Below are positions 51,501-63,455 of a stretch of 64,000 bases of DNA, piece by piece. The position numbers and the translations under genes are program-made. The notes beneath the pieces are model-generated. The model searched no databases. It worked only from the letters and a program-made list of their open reading frames with translations, and was not told the origin of the DNA. This DNA is from Watersipora subatra (taxonomy: Eukaryota > Bryozoa > Gymnolaemata > Cheilostomatida > Watersiporidae). Every line of letters begins with the position of its first letter. Within the stretch, counting starts at the first letter, position 1. The DNA is taken from NCBI RefSeq assembly GCF_963576615.1, contig NC_088711.1:14307869-14371868 (forward strand). The letters run 5' to 3'.

Positions 51501-54500
51501 TTGCTCCTTTTCATCTACAACAATCGTACTTATTAAGAAAAAATTTGGTACACAAACACTAGTGACTAACATGTCAAAGAATTATTTATCATCAAAAACT
51601 ATGCGAAGCATATACTATATATGAAGTGAAACAATTTCATTAATTAAATAAACCAAAATGGTCACTAACCTTTGAAAACCAGAAAATGATTGTAGGTAGT
51701 TTCATTGTTTAACACAATCATTACACTGTCTCTGAGTAATTTTAGCAACCAACCTAGGCAAGACTGACTTTAAACGAGATGTCAAGCTGCCTGTAATATT
51801 ATCTCACGGAGCAACAAAATTGATGCTTTACACAAGTATTTTTAAAATATCTCTAAACACATTTTGATAGAGGGTTTATTCCTTACACTGACTAGACAGT
51901 TTCAATGAACACTAACTTGCCTGCACCGCCATGTTGGTTTTGATCCCCTTTTTCGCTTTAACAACAAGACTTCGTTGTACCTAACTGCTAGAGAATGTCT
52001 TGAGCTTTGATCAAATGATGTCATTCGGTTAACCTGTTGGCCTCCAATACAGAAATGTTGGTTTTTTGTCTCGACCCCTCGAGGTAAAATTTTTCTATGT
52101 TCCTTTTTCCTAATTGATTATGTCTGTTTACCAGGCAAACCTGGCTCTGGCTATAGATGGAGACCACCATCTGGGGGTTTCTGATACAGTAAGTACAACA
52201 TGATATCATCCACATTTACCTAATCTTGTATATCAGGGTTTTACGAGTAATTGGAAAACCTGAAAATGCCTGACAGGGCTGAAAGTTTGTAAATTACATC
52301 CTAAAAACCGAGTTATGAAGTATATACATTATTGCAAATAGTAAGTTAAAGCTAGTTTTACAGACAAATTTTTTAATGTTAAAAGTGCTTCTCAGTTAAG
52401 CATGTCTAACATGGAACATTTCCGTTTCACGGAGAGTATTAAATTTAACATGTTTAAAATGGTGTTTATATTCTATAACTCTTCTTGTTAAAATGTAACT
52501 TACACAGTTTGTTAGAATATAACTTACACAGCTTGGTAGAATGTAACTTGCGCAGCTTGGTAGAATGTAACTTACACAGCTTGTTAGAATGTAACTTACA
52601 CAGCTTGTTAGGATATAACCTACACAGCTTGTTAGAATGTAACTTACACAGCTCGTTAGGATGCAAGTATGCAACTTACTCAGCTTGTTAGCTGTAACAT
52701 ACCAGATGACTGCCTGTTAGTAACATACTAGAGAGTTGTAGTTATCACTGGTTCTAACTAAACCATAGTTACAAGTTCCCTAACTGAACAGTAATCACAA
52801 TCCACTTCTGTTTTTTGATGGATGAGTGTGAAAGGGAGATGAGTTGTTAGAAACAGTCTTGTCTACAGATGCGGGCGTATTTAATAGATGACCTAGATGA
52901 TACTGTAGTATAACCACCAAATATTAAGATAATAAACTTTAAACCTGAAGAAGTATTTTTGTAACTTTGCAAAAATGAGAGAAAAGATAATTTAACAACC
53001 ACCTAAAACTTTTTTCTGAAGTCAAATACCAAAGAAATAAATGGGATCAATGTAAAAGGAAATAACCGTCGTGTGCTTTCCGGTATGCTGAGTTGCTACA
53101 TGCTACGATTGGCTGGTTTCAGGTTTGCCCCAATAATCCTACTCAACACTTGAATAGTAAACATTCGTTTTTTTTCTATAAATAAATATTAAAATAGCCC
53201 ATTAAGCTAGTAATAGACTCATCATGCAAATATTAAAGTACAGTTTAATTCAGTTGCAGACTCTAAAAATGAAATTGAGTTGCATAATACTGAAGAATTA
53301 CAGTGAAACCAATACAACAGTAGATAGATATTCATCTCTGTTTAGTTTTCCCCTCCATTCATAGATTTCAATGTTCAATAAACACGGTTCATTGCTACAA
53401 GATAGCAATTAGTCAGAATATGCAGAACAAGGTAAAATGTGTTATCTGTTTTTGGTATGTTTTAGGATATATTTGGCTGGCACATGGTGTTCCTCACTTC
53501 CTCTCTAATAGTAGCTACTTGTTGCACTGTCTACGCTCTCTTTGCATCAGGTAAACTTTCAACTTTCTTTGTTGAATACTGTTTAGTTTTGAGACAAATT
53601 GCTCAACTTGTGAGCTCCACCTTCACATCAATTCAACATGTCACACGCATGCAAACATTAACGCATTGCGAAGGTGGCTGGATCATACTAGAAACTTATC
53701 ATGGACATTTTTTTACATAACACTATTGGTAGACTGGATGATGTTCCAATGCATCAAGTTTCAGCAAGGGCAGGTACAACTATGATTTGGTGGCTGCAAC
53801 AGCCAATCACGGCTGTGAATGTTGTCGCCATGACATTTGTTGTTACAGTTTTTTAATAATATCCACACGATGATATATTGTCTAATAAACTGTGACATTT
53901 ATGGACATTCTCAATGTTCCTTTTATATTTTTTGTCAAAAAAATATAATGAAAAGATTATCGCTTCTGTTGACTTCTAAAAATAGAACTAAATTACGCAT
54001 TACATTACGAGAACCTGTCAACGACGTTTGAGCCATGAAAAGGCGGTCTAGATAAATTTGTTAGATTAGGGGCTGGTATTAGCGGAAATACGAGGTAAGT
54101 GCATCAATCATGTCTATGCACCAACACCCAGCCCGTGTTGTCACTACTTACAGCAGAATACTTGAGTTAGTAGAAGGGATTCATTGTGAAAAATTAATAA
54201 AGGCTTTACGCTTCCCAGCAGTAATCATATTGGACTAATACACCCATTCTGTGTCAGTCATTTTGAGCTGCTATCTTATTTCTCCAGTGTCATGCTTATT
54301 TAAAGTACTTTTACGCCGACTACACCTAATATATTAACAACAGACATAACACACCTCGTTAAGGTCAACCTACAGAGGCTACCGCTGTCCTCAGTGTTTA
54401 CCCCAAATATTAAAATAACTAATACAGCGTATGATGAAATCCTACAAGGTTATGGTATTCTGAAAAAAAATTAATAAAGTGTTATGTAATAGCTGCTACT

Positions 54501-54737
54501 TGAAACAATTGTTGAAATAAATATTTCCGTTGCTGTGTTAATATGTCCAGTCGTGTCAGCCATAGAATTTACTTATACATTTATGTTTGATTGATGTGTT
54601 CACTTGCAGGAGATGAGCAAAACTGGGCTGAAATAATTCCTTTCTCTGAAGCAAAAGAATCCTTGATTATTGAAAGTGGGGAGATGACTACAGCCATATT
54701 CTACCAAGCAACAAAAAATGGTGTAGAAAACGAATAA
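42549..54737 (+). CDS. SLC17-family anion transporter (sialin/NPT/VGLUT-like MFS), complete
   Basis: Thirteen exons: 42549-42824, 43883-44001, 46008-46125, 46273-46360, 46918-47004, 47319-47455, 48049-48195, 49391-49523, 50927-51037, 51270-51397, 52135-52188, 53466-53550 and 54610-54737 (TAA). Together they make 1611 nt, 536 residues, in frame throughout. It is a major facilitator protein of about 12 helices; the family moves organic anions or phosphate with sodium or protons at plasma, lysosomal or vesicle membranes. Family marks seen: HAQRVNIAV in TM1 (R66, matching the TM1 Arg of sialin), GYLLTQIPAG in TM2, GMAEGFLWP with NNWSP in TM4, GPILGFPISG in TM5, LAGILVAVTQSFSNLAGIF late in the protein, and FASGDEQNW near the end. 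The GG of the usual TQ-P-GG motif reads AG, so it is a divergent member and its substrate cannot be assigned. The 54-nt exon at 52135 is the least certain. Confidence 0.92.
44019..45231 (-). mobile_element. Non-autonomous Helitron, copy 1
   Basis: Read on the minus strand, the element ends in CAGCTAG followed by host T, the Helitron 3' rule (CTRR then T), and starts near 45231 with CTATATATAAGTCTAAGTG. Its body aligns by eye with the copy at 49635-50685 over most of its length; for example AAAATTTGTTTTTGTTTAAC here against AAAATTTATTTTTGTTTAAC there. It also shares a tRNA-like promoter-type segment near 45080-45160 (box-B-like GAGATCAAATCC). It has no coding capacity. It lies in intron 2 of the SLC17-like gene, in antisense. 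Confidence 0.6.
44631..44702 (+). repeat. 14-bp tandem repeat, about five copies
   Basis: ATAACTTATAACGA repeats within Helitron copy 1, absent from the other copy. Confidence 0.7.
45714..45783. repeat. Tiny foldback insert with 7-bp direct flanks
   Basis: Perfect 18-bp inverted arms, CCATAGATATAGTAAACC (45721-45738) and its complement (45760-45777), lie between direct repeats GAAGTTA at 45714-45720 and 45777-45783. In intron 2 of the SLC17-like gene. Confidence 0.6.
47457..47715. repeat. AT-rich microsatellite tracts
   Basis: Broken TA runs at 47457-47520 and 47638-47700, starting within the donor of exon 6 of the SLC17-like gene (GTAAGATATATATATT). Confidence 0.7.
49635..50685 (+). mobile_element. 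Non-autonomous Helitron, copy 2
   Basis: It starts TCTATAAAAATCTCAAAG after host A (49634). It ends with a short GC-rich hairpin-like segment (CGGGCAATGCCGCG) and then CTAG at 50682-50685, followed by host T. This is the A|TC...CTRR|T pattern of Helitrons. It belongs to the same family as the copy at 44019-45231 but in inverse orientation. It lies in intron 8 of the SLC17-like gene, whose acceptor is at 50926. No Rep/helicase coding is left. Confidence 0.65.
49725..49798 (-). repeat. tRNA-like segment inside Helitron copy 2
   Basis: On the minus strand a box-A-like TAGCTCAGTGGTTAAA is followed about 40 nt later by a box-B-like GAGTTCAAATAC, the internal pol III promoter pattern of tRNAs and tRNA-derived SINEs. 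It does not look like a functional tRNA: the anticodon arm is poor. Either a SINE is nested in the Helitron or the segment belongs to the family, since a related piece occurs in the other copy. Confidence 0.5.
52485..52690 (+). repeat. 24-bp tandem repeat, about eight copies
   Basis: Units of AATGTAACTTACACAGCTTG plus TTAG. A multiple of three, giving false frames on both strands. Intron 11 of the SLC17-like gene. Confidence 0.8.
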
Positions 54738-54859
54738 AAGTGCAATGTAACACAACTCCTCCATTAAGTAGCTTCATGATTGAGTTGTTGTACTGTGGTG
54801 ATTACGCCAACTTATTGCCAATTATACCTGTATAATATAGCTGGAATATGTAAAATTCC

Positions 54860-54865
54860 AATAAA
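54860..54865 (+). other. Polyadenylation signal AATAAA of SLC17-like gene
   Basis: AATAAA lies 123 nt after the stop codon at 54735-54737, in AT-rich sequence followed by a T-rich stretch. It is the first canonical hexamer after the stop and the likely 3' end signal. Confidence 0.6.
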
Positions 54866-55919
54866 GATGATTATTTTATGTACTACCAGCTGAATTCTGG
54901 CATTGCATAAGTAATAAAAAAGTTCTTGCATAGAAAATTAATTTTTAGTTAACATATATAAAATTTACCATTCTAACTTGTAAATGTAAGAATTTGTTTA
55001 TTTTTGTGCATGCCCAGCCAATGCATAATTCAAATGTTCGAAAGCTCAAGGTATAGCTAAAACAAATGGTTGAAAGACATTTCTTACTTCCGAAGCCACG
55101 ATAGGAGAACAGATGTATGCGTTGTTACAATTCACGTGCTACTATTGAAGTCCCATGATATGGAAGTCCCATCAAGGATAAACAAAACATTTCCTGCACT
55201 CCTTTGCGATAGGACCAAATCAGAAGTTATGTAATACAGAATGACACACAATAAGAAAATAAGCAATGGTACGAAACAGCATGAAATAATATGAAGTATA
55301 TGGCATGATATGATGCAGAATTGTATGGTATGGAATAATAGGATACTAAATGTGATTACAGAAGCAAATTAAAAGATTCTTCAAAAATCACAAAAGTATA
55401 AAGCATCAAGGAGAAAGGAAGTGTTGGGAATGAGATGTGGGCATTCTCATGTGTAGCCCTGGGCAGGCAAGAATCTTTGAGGGTTTCACATCAATGTTTG
55501 AGGGTTTCCTATCATGAAAATACACCACACTAATAACAAATAACACAGCATATTTATCAGTTGTGCAGTTGCATGTAGGTGCAGCAGTCCCGCACTGGTA
55601 TTGGCTCGCTTTTTCTATTTGCTATATTCTCAGAATGTTGTTATACCAAAGCTACAGTACAACCACACAAGTGAATAGTGAAAGTAAATGTTTTTATATA
55701 TAACTTGATATACTAGTTGTTCAATTTAAAATGAAATATAATATGCTGGAATTCGATAAAACAATAATAAAAACAGAAATAACTGCAAGTAGCAGCCTCT
55801 GCCTTCCCATGTCCTAAAGAGGTAAACTGATATTTATGAATGGCATTATGGTCAACCAAGTAATTACTATTTTCATATAGAACTCAAATGGCATTTCTTA
55901 GCAGGTGATTTTTAGCCGG

Positions 55920-56221
55920 TGCATGAAAAAGAAGAGTGGTGAGGGAAAGGAACTTAATGAAAAAAATCAGGAAAAGACAGCTGAGTTTTTGGGCACATGA
56001 TATGAAAGTCTAGAGAACTTGATGGTACAGGAAGAATTGAAGGAAAATGGAGCCGGAGCAGACAGCGGCTGACCTACTTAAAAAGCCTAAGCAAATGGAT
56101 GGCGGCTCACGTACCAGGAGACGGAGAGCGGAGGTATTGGAGCAAACATTGTTGAAAAGAACAAAGGATAGGAAGTTGTGGAGAAGCATGATCACCCACA
56201 TCCTCACAGGACATGGGATTT
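55920..56221 (+). pseudogene. LINE remnant with frameshifts (C-terminal tail of reverse transcriptase)
   Basis: Pieces of the C-terminal tail of a LINE reverse transcriptase appear in succession in different frames: LMKKIRKRQLSF, then GTGRIEGKWSRSRQRLTYLK (a basic RSRQR-type motif) with SLSKWM, then KRTKDRKLWRSMITHILTGH and a stop. At least two frameshifts and an in-frame stop (after GHMI) break it. It belongs to a different LINE group from the fragment at 16509. It lies between the SLC17-like gene and the calcium-sensor exon. Confidence 0.65.
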
Positions 56222-57304
56222 AGAAAGACGTATGATAAAGGTGGGTGGCAGAACATCTAGTCTGCAATGGATGAAGACAAATGTCATGGAATGGTTGGAT
56301 AAGGAATAGAGTAGTATGAAATGGCAAGATGATTACACTGCACGCAGACTGCCCAGCAGAGAAGCTAATCAAAGGAGTTGCTTGCTCAGAGAGATCAGAC
56401 AAACAATTTAGTAGCACTCGTATAAAGGCCGAGAGGTCAGAAGGCCGCTGTCTTGGCATGCAGCTGGTATTAATACAACATGCCTAGAGGTTCGAATGGG
56501 GTGTCACTTTCTTTCTTGAGATTGTGCGAGACAATTACTTGCTGGAATATTTATGCATATATTTCCATAAAATTGTGTGCAATAAGCTTTTCGGTTGGAT
56601 CTCGAAAACACATGCAAAAATAAGTAGAATGCAAAAAGCAATAAAATGATAAAACTAATGTATGCAGTACTCGAAATAAGGTAGCAAGGTAGGAAATTCT
56701 AAAACAAGAAACTAAAGTAATCGTGACATAGGATGATAATAGACAATCTATTAGACAATGTAAGCCAGCTAGTTGGTGTTTAGTGCCAGACCATCAACAT
56801 TCATAAAAATATCAACTTATTTGCAGCTGGTCCAAATGGGAGGCAATTCATATATCATAGCGTACCATCTTGTGGTCCAGCCACAGATAATTACAACAAA
56901 TCTTTATATTGTGCCCTTTAGAATAATACGAAGGAAACAGGGCTAGAATGAATTCGGAATACAAAGTTATAAATACAAGAATTACATATATCGACACGAA
57001 GCAGAAATCTGGTCCAGTATAACACAATAGAGTGACACAAACAATCCATCTGCAGGCGGCTCTACTCACGCAGGACTCCCTTTAATGCAACCTTCACCAA
57101 CCAGGCCTGCTAGATGGCATATGCATAACGAATGTATAGGCAGAGCTTGTTAGTGTGTCCCATCATTCATTATAGAAATATCCTCAGGTACCAACCAATT
57201 AACCCTTGAATACTGCTAGTATGCAATGTCTCTTTGCTTGGCCCTCAACAAACAGATAAAATATTGGTGTAGTGTACAATATGTTATGCTAGAGATATTG
57301 TGTG

Positions 57305-57505
57305 TCAGTCGACCTGGCTGGAAGGGTCACATTGCAATAGTCGCACAATAGAAGGATCGCTCTTGGCTCCGTCCAAAAACTCTGCAAATGATATTTTGCC
57401 ATCCGCATTCTTATCCATTTGGCGAAATATTTTCTCTACCCGTTTTTCTGGTGTTGACTCATCTTCTGGCATCTTCATCACAGATCCTACCATTTTGTAG
57501 ATAGC
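57305..57505 (-). CDS. Neurocalcin/hippocalcin-type neuronal calcium sensor, last coding exon (partial)
   Basis: The exon runs from the acceptor TTTTGTATCACAG (just above 57505) to stop TGA at 57307-57305 and encodes 66 residues in phase 0. It begins [20 protein letters not shown] and ends [12 protein letters not shown], nearly identical to the C terminus of hippocalcin and neurocalcin; visinin-like proteins and NCS-1 are less close. It holds the fourth EF-hand, loop [12 protein letters not shown], with all calcium ligands present (D1, N3, D5, K7 through its backbone carbonyl, S9, E12). These N-myristoylated sensors move to membranes when calcium rises in neurons. The first three EF-hands and the myristoylation site must lie on exons above 57505, and none was recognised up to 64000, so the gene probably runs off the right edge. 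Confidence 0.9.
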   Translation of the reverse strand, partial: AIYKMVGSVMKMPEDESTPEKRVEKIFRQMDKNADGKISFAEFLDGAKSDPSIVRLLQCDPSSQVD

Positions 57506-58255
57506 CTGTGATACAAAACAGTATGAATGAAATGCCCAGTTTTGTACATAATTAGTAATAGTCCAGTATAAAAATGAGACCATTTGCTGATGGGCCAAAC
57601 AGTGCTAATGTAAGAAAATGGAGTTTCTGTTCTGTTCCTTGTCCCTAAGAAGGGCCGAGTTTAATCAACCATTTTAATAGCAAATGAGCCTAGTAACATG
57701 TAATGACAGAGTCTCATTTTGCCAGCTGAGCAGACTGGATGAACATTCATAAACAAATCTTAAACCAGCACAGATCTAACAGCTCAACTCTTTTTTGCTT
57801 CTTAATTTTTTTGTACTTTTTGAGGACTGGTGAGCAGACCATTTTTAGCAGAAAATCATACTATCAATGAAAGAGTCAAGAGTGCACAACTCTACTCGTT
57901 TCAAAAAGAATACTAACAAGTTCATTCTAATGGCTACTATATTTACTAAAACTTATCTTCTCAAAAAATTGCTTTCAACTCTTCACTAATTTTCTGATTG
58001 GCAAAAAAAAGCTTCAATCTCTTCTGATGCGGCAACTTTCGTAAAATGAAATATATCGACAGTTATGTTGCAAGGATAACCAGTTTTATTCCAAATCTGT
58101 TACACATACGCCAGTCATGCATGGAATAGGAATGTTGACGAGCATTTGATTGTTGACTGTAACGTGTTGGCTACACTGGTCGAATGAATCTCATAGCCAC
58201 GGTATTCTCATAGTATTTCATACGATGAAGCTATAAGCTAAAATTTCATGAATGG

Positions 58256-58287
58256 TCTTATTGTATCTTGTTAAAGATACAATAAGA
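58256..58287. repeat. Hairpin, 14-bp perfect arms, 4-nt loop
   Basis: TCTTATTGTATCTT, loop GTTA, AAGATACAATAAGA. Probable intron of the calcium-sensor gene. Confidence 0.6.
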
Positions 58288-58440
58288 GATAAGATGTTAG
58301 AAATATAATAATTGAACATAAAATTGAAACTGAACAACTTTGTTTTGTTATCGTTGTAGACAAAAATATCCTGATCCAACATTTCCCTGATAAAATATAA
58401 ATAGCTAAGCTGATTAATCTGATTCGCTTCTCTTAAACTT

Positions 58441-58576
58441 TTATTATGGTATTTACTATATTATGGTATTTACTATATTATGGTATTTACTATATTATGG
58501 TATTTACTATATTATGGTATTTACTATATTATGGTATTTACTTTATTATGGTATTTACTTTATTATGGTATTTACT
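58441..58576. repeat. 17-bp tandem repeat, eight copies
   Basis: TTATGGTATTTACTATA, the last copies with CTTTA, nearly without change, so recently expanded. Confidence 0.85.
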
Positions 58577-61500
58577 TGCAGATTAAGTTTCTTGCATGAA
58601 TTTAGGTATTAACCCCTGATCATCTTTGTTACAATGTTGTGTAAAGCAAAAGTGACAGGAGAACTTCACTAATGTTATACAAAAAACAGTAATAGAATGT
58701 TTACATTTTTATGCGTGTCAAAACACATTTTAAATCTATATTTTATGCAATGGCCTGTTCAAACAGTGAAGCTGCATAGAATTTGCCACTTTCATCTCTC
58801 CATTACGTTATCATGGACTGTACTAGAATACATCGTTTGGAACTTTTGCTGCATTTTAATTGAATGAGTTGAACATTTGATGAGCAATCATTTGAATAAG
58901 GCCTTTTTCTACCCAATGTTGATCATTGTAAAACTAAAAGACGTTTTTAACTTGCAGATTAGCGAGTGAACTTGGTCTTCTGTTTATTAACGTGTTGATA
59001 TAGTGCAAAATAGCTTTGAAGTCACAAGCAGCAGTAGTTTATGTGTTATTCTCAAGTAATACGCGACTCATACTTTCCTGTGTTTGCTGAAGCAACCTTG
59101 AAAAATTGGCTGATACTTGTGCTGATATTAAAACCAGTGCTGTAAGTGTTCAAGGGTTGACTCAGTGTTAAAAGTATCATTTGATTAAACTAAGTTTTTA
59201 TGATCCAATCCAGAAACTACGCTATAAGACCTATTGACAGACTTGAGGTATATTTGTACAAGTATATATTCAATTCATGAATAGTTTCTCATAAATCCAG
59301 TTTTATTTTGATATATTTTTAGTTAGCACATTTAATGAAATTTCACCAACAAAAATGCTGCTGACGCTGTCAAGGTTCACATTGGTCGAATAGAGACACA
59401 ACTGACTGCGCTAAGCATTCTAGTTTGCATCATGCGACAGACTAACATATTTTATGCCAATATTCACAGACATTTCTTGAAACAGTTGAAAGAGTTTTAA
59501 TAAAATGCAGCGAATGACATCTAATGTGAACCAGACCTAATTAATATTTTGATTAGCAGCTGTTGTCAATTGGATTCACAGCGAATATAAATTGGTATCT
59601 AGGCCTTCATTGTTGATAAGAATTGCTGACAGAAAGATAATAAAATGACCTTGAACATGTTTTTAATCTATTAAAATTTGTTGAGAGTGACTAACTACAT
59701 GATATATTTTACTTGCGAGAGGTCACAGTTGCTAATATAGTTGAGGAAATGTAGCCGTATGCACGAAAACTTATCCATTTATGTTGAAAATAATTTGTAT
59801 GCAAAGGTGAGCAGCTCTAAACTAAATCTGATGACTAATACATATTGTACAGACGGGAGTATCTAAATTCAATCAAGATACTCCGGTTTTTATTAACACA
59901 CATAAAATAATGCCGCTGGAAAAGGGTAACAGTTTTGTAGCACACCGACCCCGACAAGTGTAGGTTTACTACTTTTTTGTAACACAATGTTTAGATAAGC
60001 ATATACTACTCAGGATTATAGCTACATGTAGGTCACACCACCCTTATCCTCCAGCCATTAATGCTGCTGTGGGAGTTGTGTGTTCCTGACAGTAGTCAGT
60101 TTGCTGACAAATGCTGTCGTTTGGTCATTCACGTGGTTTTATGAGAATTCTTCTATATTACAGCTACCCAGCTTGACTAATACTGAATATGAACTAATGG
60201 TGAAGTTTATTGAAGGAACAAAACCATAGAGGTAACATAAATCTCTCTCTAATGGCTGATAAAGTGTTGCATGTGTCTGGCTAATGCATCGATCTCTTAG
60301 AGTGGTAATGATAATGCGATGAGTGGTGAGCACAACTTCTAGTTAATGCACAGAGAAAAAACCGCAGTAGTATGTCAAGGTCTGTAACATTACATCTTTT
60401 GTTTTTAGGATGGCTCCTAACTTACTGATTCATTATTTTTAATGTTCGGTTGCCGCAGGACTTTCCAATGGCTGAACAAATAACCTTCACACTAGCTGAT
60501 GAATTTTAGTTAACATTTATTAAGGAGCACAAGACAGATTGTACTGCCACCTATATTATAGTGGATAGGAGAGATCATCCGATCTGGTTGCTCCAGCGTG
60601 AATAGATAAAATGGCATACTGACTGTATCTTTAGAAATGTCATGAATAATTACAGCGGAAATGAAAATGCCACTTATTGTGGTCCTGAACTTTAGCTGGT
60701 CACCAAACTCATCTTGTCCAAGCTAATAGCAGCTCTTGTATGCATGTTGTTCAAAATATCAACATTGACAGCGAGAAGATATTTGAATAACGAATTATCT
60801 GGTGGCTATTATCCAAAGCGAGGCTTCCATTATGAAAGGTATTAGCATCTATCTTAAAACCTTTATTTGAACGCTATGGCGCTATCTCTTGCAAACCTTC
60901 CCTTAGAGTGGCACTTTATTTGAGGTAAAGTTCAAATAAAGGGTAGAGTTGTATTTTTTACTCTTTGTCAGAATATTGGAAACAAAATTTTTTTAACCCT
61001 TTAGCGGGCGTATCGAACGGTGCTTATGTTTTGCAATCTCCTTTGGGGAGGAGAGTGCGACATTAACCCTTCGGGACGTACAAAATTTGTTAACTGTTAA
61101 TTTGTTAACAAAAATCTCTAACTGGCCGTAGATCTGATACATGTCTCTACCAGTTGATATCTATAATTTGCTTGCAATTAACCTACAATGATGTTATCTT
61201 ACAATATCTTATCATTTTAAATTTGAAGCAATATTTAAATCTTATAACAATAATTAACAAGGTTGCATAAAAGCCCATTGCACTCATTGATATGTTTGCT
61301 AGAGTTTGCAGCCAAAATTGGCTTTTTATGTGCAATAGAAAAGGGGTTATGAGCGTTGATTCATTGCAGATTGACGTCAGATTACTGCAATTATGCAATC
61401 AAATGATATGTTATAAACCTGCAAATTTATAAGTCATATAATAATAACCTATTAAATGCTACAAATATATATTCAAGAACAAGTGACATAAACGAACCAC

Positions 61501-62195
61501 ATCATACATTCAAAAATAAAAATTAACACTTTTTAAACAAATATTAACATTTTTAAAACAAAAATATTAGCATTATTTGCTCGACCAGTTGCGATCTGAT
61601 TGTTGCCTCCATTTGGAGCCATTTCATATTCTTCTGGTTGTTCAATACCTTCTACAGTGTTTTATGACTTCAACTCCTGTTTTGCACAGCTGAGCTAGTC
61701 GATATTAGCGTCCAAACAATTTATTAACAGGGCAAAACTTTTCGCGATGCCCTTTAAAATACACGTATACACTTCTCGTGCAATTAAAGAGAAACCACGT
61801 GTAATCAAAAAAGTATCAAAATATCTAGTAGCACAGATTCTATCGTAAATGAAATCTAGAATTTTAGGATAAACCTTTAGCCTAAAACTAGTCGTTAAGA
61901 TACCATCGTAAATGTAACCCATTTTTTACCTACATTGAAGTATTAAGACTGCGTGAAACAAGGAACTACTATTAGCCTGATACAGTTACTAATCATTTCT
62001 ATGGTGTTGCATTCAAAGTTTTAACGAAATAGCTGTAAAAATGGAATTGGAAAACAGACTTCGATACAAACAAAAACATGAATGAAATAATTGTTATTGA
62101 TGCAATCAGTCATTACTAGTACGGTTTCGTGGACACTTTTCTACTGATCACTTGCTATTATGAGTTCGTAAAGATCAAGAATGTTAATTAGTAGT

Positions 62196-62290
62196 GGTCA
62201 AATAAAGGTGGCAGACAAATAAAGGTGGCCGTCAAATAAAGGTGGCAGACAAATATAGGTGGCCGTCAAATAAAGGTGGCATTCAAATAG
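62196..62290. repeat. 18-bp tandem repeat, five copies
   Basis: AATAAAGGTGGCAGACAA alternating with AATAAAGGTGGCCGTCAA. The segment after it, ATAGAGGTTTTACAGTATG, also occurs at about 49288-49304 as TTAGAGGTTTTACGGTATG, so both derive from one dispersed element. Confidence 0.75.
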
Positions 62291-63138
62291 AGGTTTTACA
62301 GTATGTCAGATCTCTAATAGCAATATAGTACTGTTCTATAGCTTGTCAGAATGCTAGTAATAGTAATTAGCAACCTGTCATGATTCCGACTTATTAGACA
62401 CGAAGTAAGCTTGAGCAAACACCCTTGTTCCCAATTCGTGATACGAACTACGAATGTATCATTGGCCATAATATTTCAAGGATGACTATACCCAGGCCAT
62501 AATTGCTGCACAATGGACGGAAATCCTGCAAGTGTGCTGAACTCTTCAATGAGGTCTCAGTGGATGTACGCAACTCGAACTGAACAATGAACGGTCCGTT
62601 TAAGGCAAAGTGAGAGCTTTTGCTAGTTAGACGAATGTAATAGAAATAACGGATAATATGCATTCTTAAGGATGATTTAACAATCGGGTAGCACAGAATA
62701 AACTGCATATTGGAAGTATGATTGGCTGGGCAAGACAATTCACTGCTAAAATAAACTATTACAAGAATGTGGGGGGACAAGCTCAATAGCTGGTGATTAA
62801 GGGCCGTAGTCTGAACAACATGCTAGGCTATATCTTACTGTCGATAAATGAGAAGGTGAGGGTGGCCCTAGCCTCAGGTTTGCATATTTTCCTTCATCAT
62901 AGCTACTCACATCTCATGGTACTGCGAATCCTTTGGGAGACGCTACTAGGACAAATAAATATCTTGAATTGGACCCTACCTTTATCCTGTTCATCCCTAC
63001 CTATAATCCTGTAAACCTCCAATAAATTTGACTGAATTAGACATGTTTGATGCTACAGTAGATCTTTGTTTCCTAAAGATCTAATCAAGACACAGTCACA
63101 AACTAGACATTGGTGGGTATGAAAACGGTTAAAGAGCC

Positions 63139-63455
63139 GAGTTGTACACCAGTGAGCAGCTATACTATTTATAGATGAGCATGAGTTGTACACCAGTGAG
63201 CAGCTATACTATCTATAGATGAACATGAGTTGTATACCAGTGAGCAGCTATACTATCTATAGATGAACATGAGTTGTTTACTAGTGAGCAACTATATTAT
63301 CTATAGATAAACACAAGTTGTACACCAGTGAGCAGCTATATTATCTATAGATGAACATGAGTTGTACACCAGTGAGCAGCTATATTATCTATAGATGAAC
63401 ACAAGTTGTACACCAGTGAGCAACTATACTATCCATAGATGCACACGAATTGTAC
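63139..63455. repeat. 44-bp minisatellite, about seven copies
   Basis: Units contain GAGTTGTACACCAGTGAGCA and TATCTATAGATGAACAT, 85-95 % alike by eye. Confidence 0.85.

Noticed and set aside
56010..56459. Minus-strand open frames
   Set aside because: They overlap the plus-strand LINE remnant and have no features of their own.
60990..61075. TTAACCCTT motifs as piggyBac ends
   Set aside because: Same-direction copies only; no matching inverted end found.
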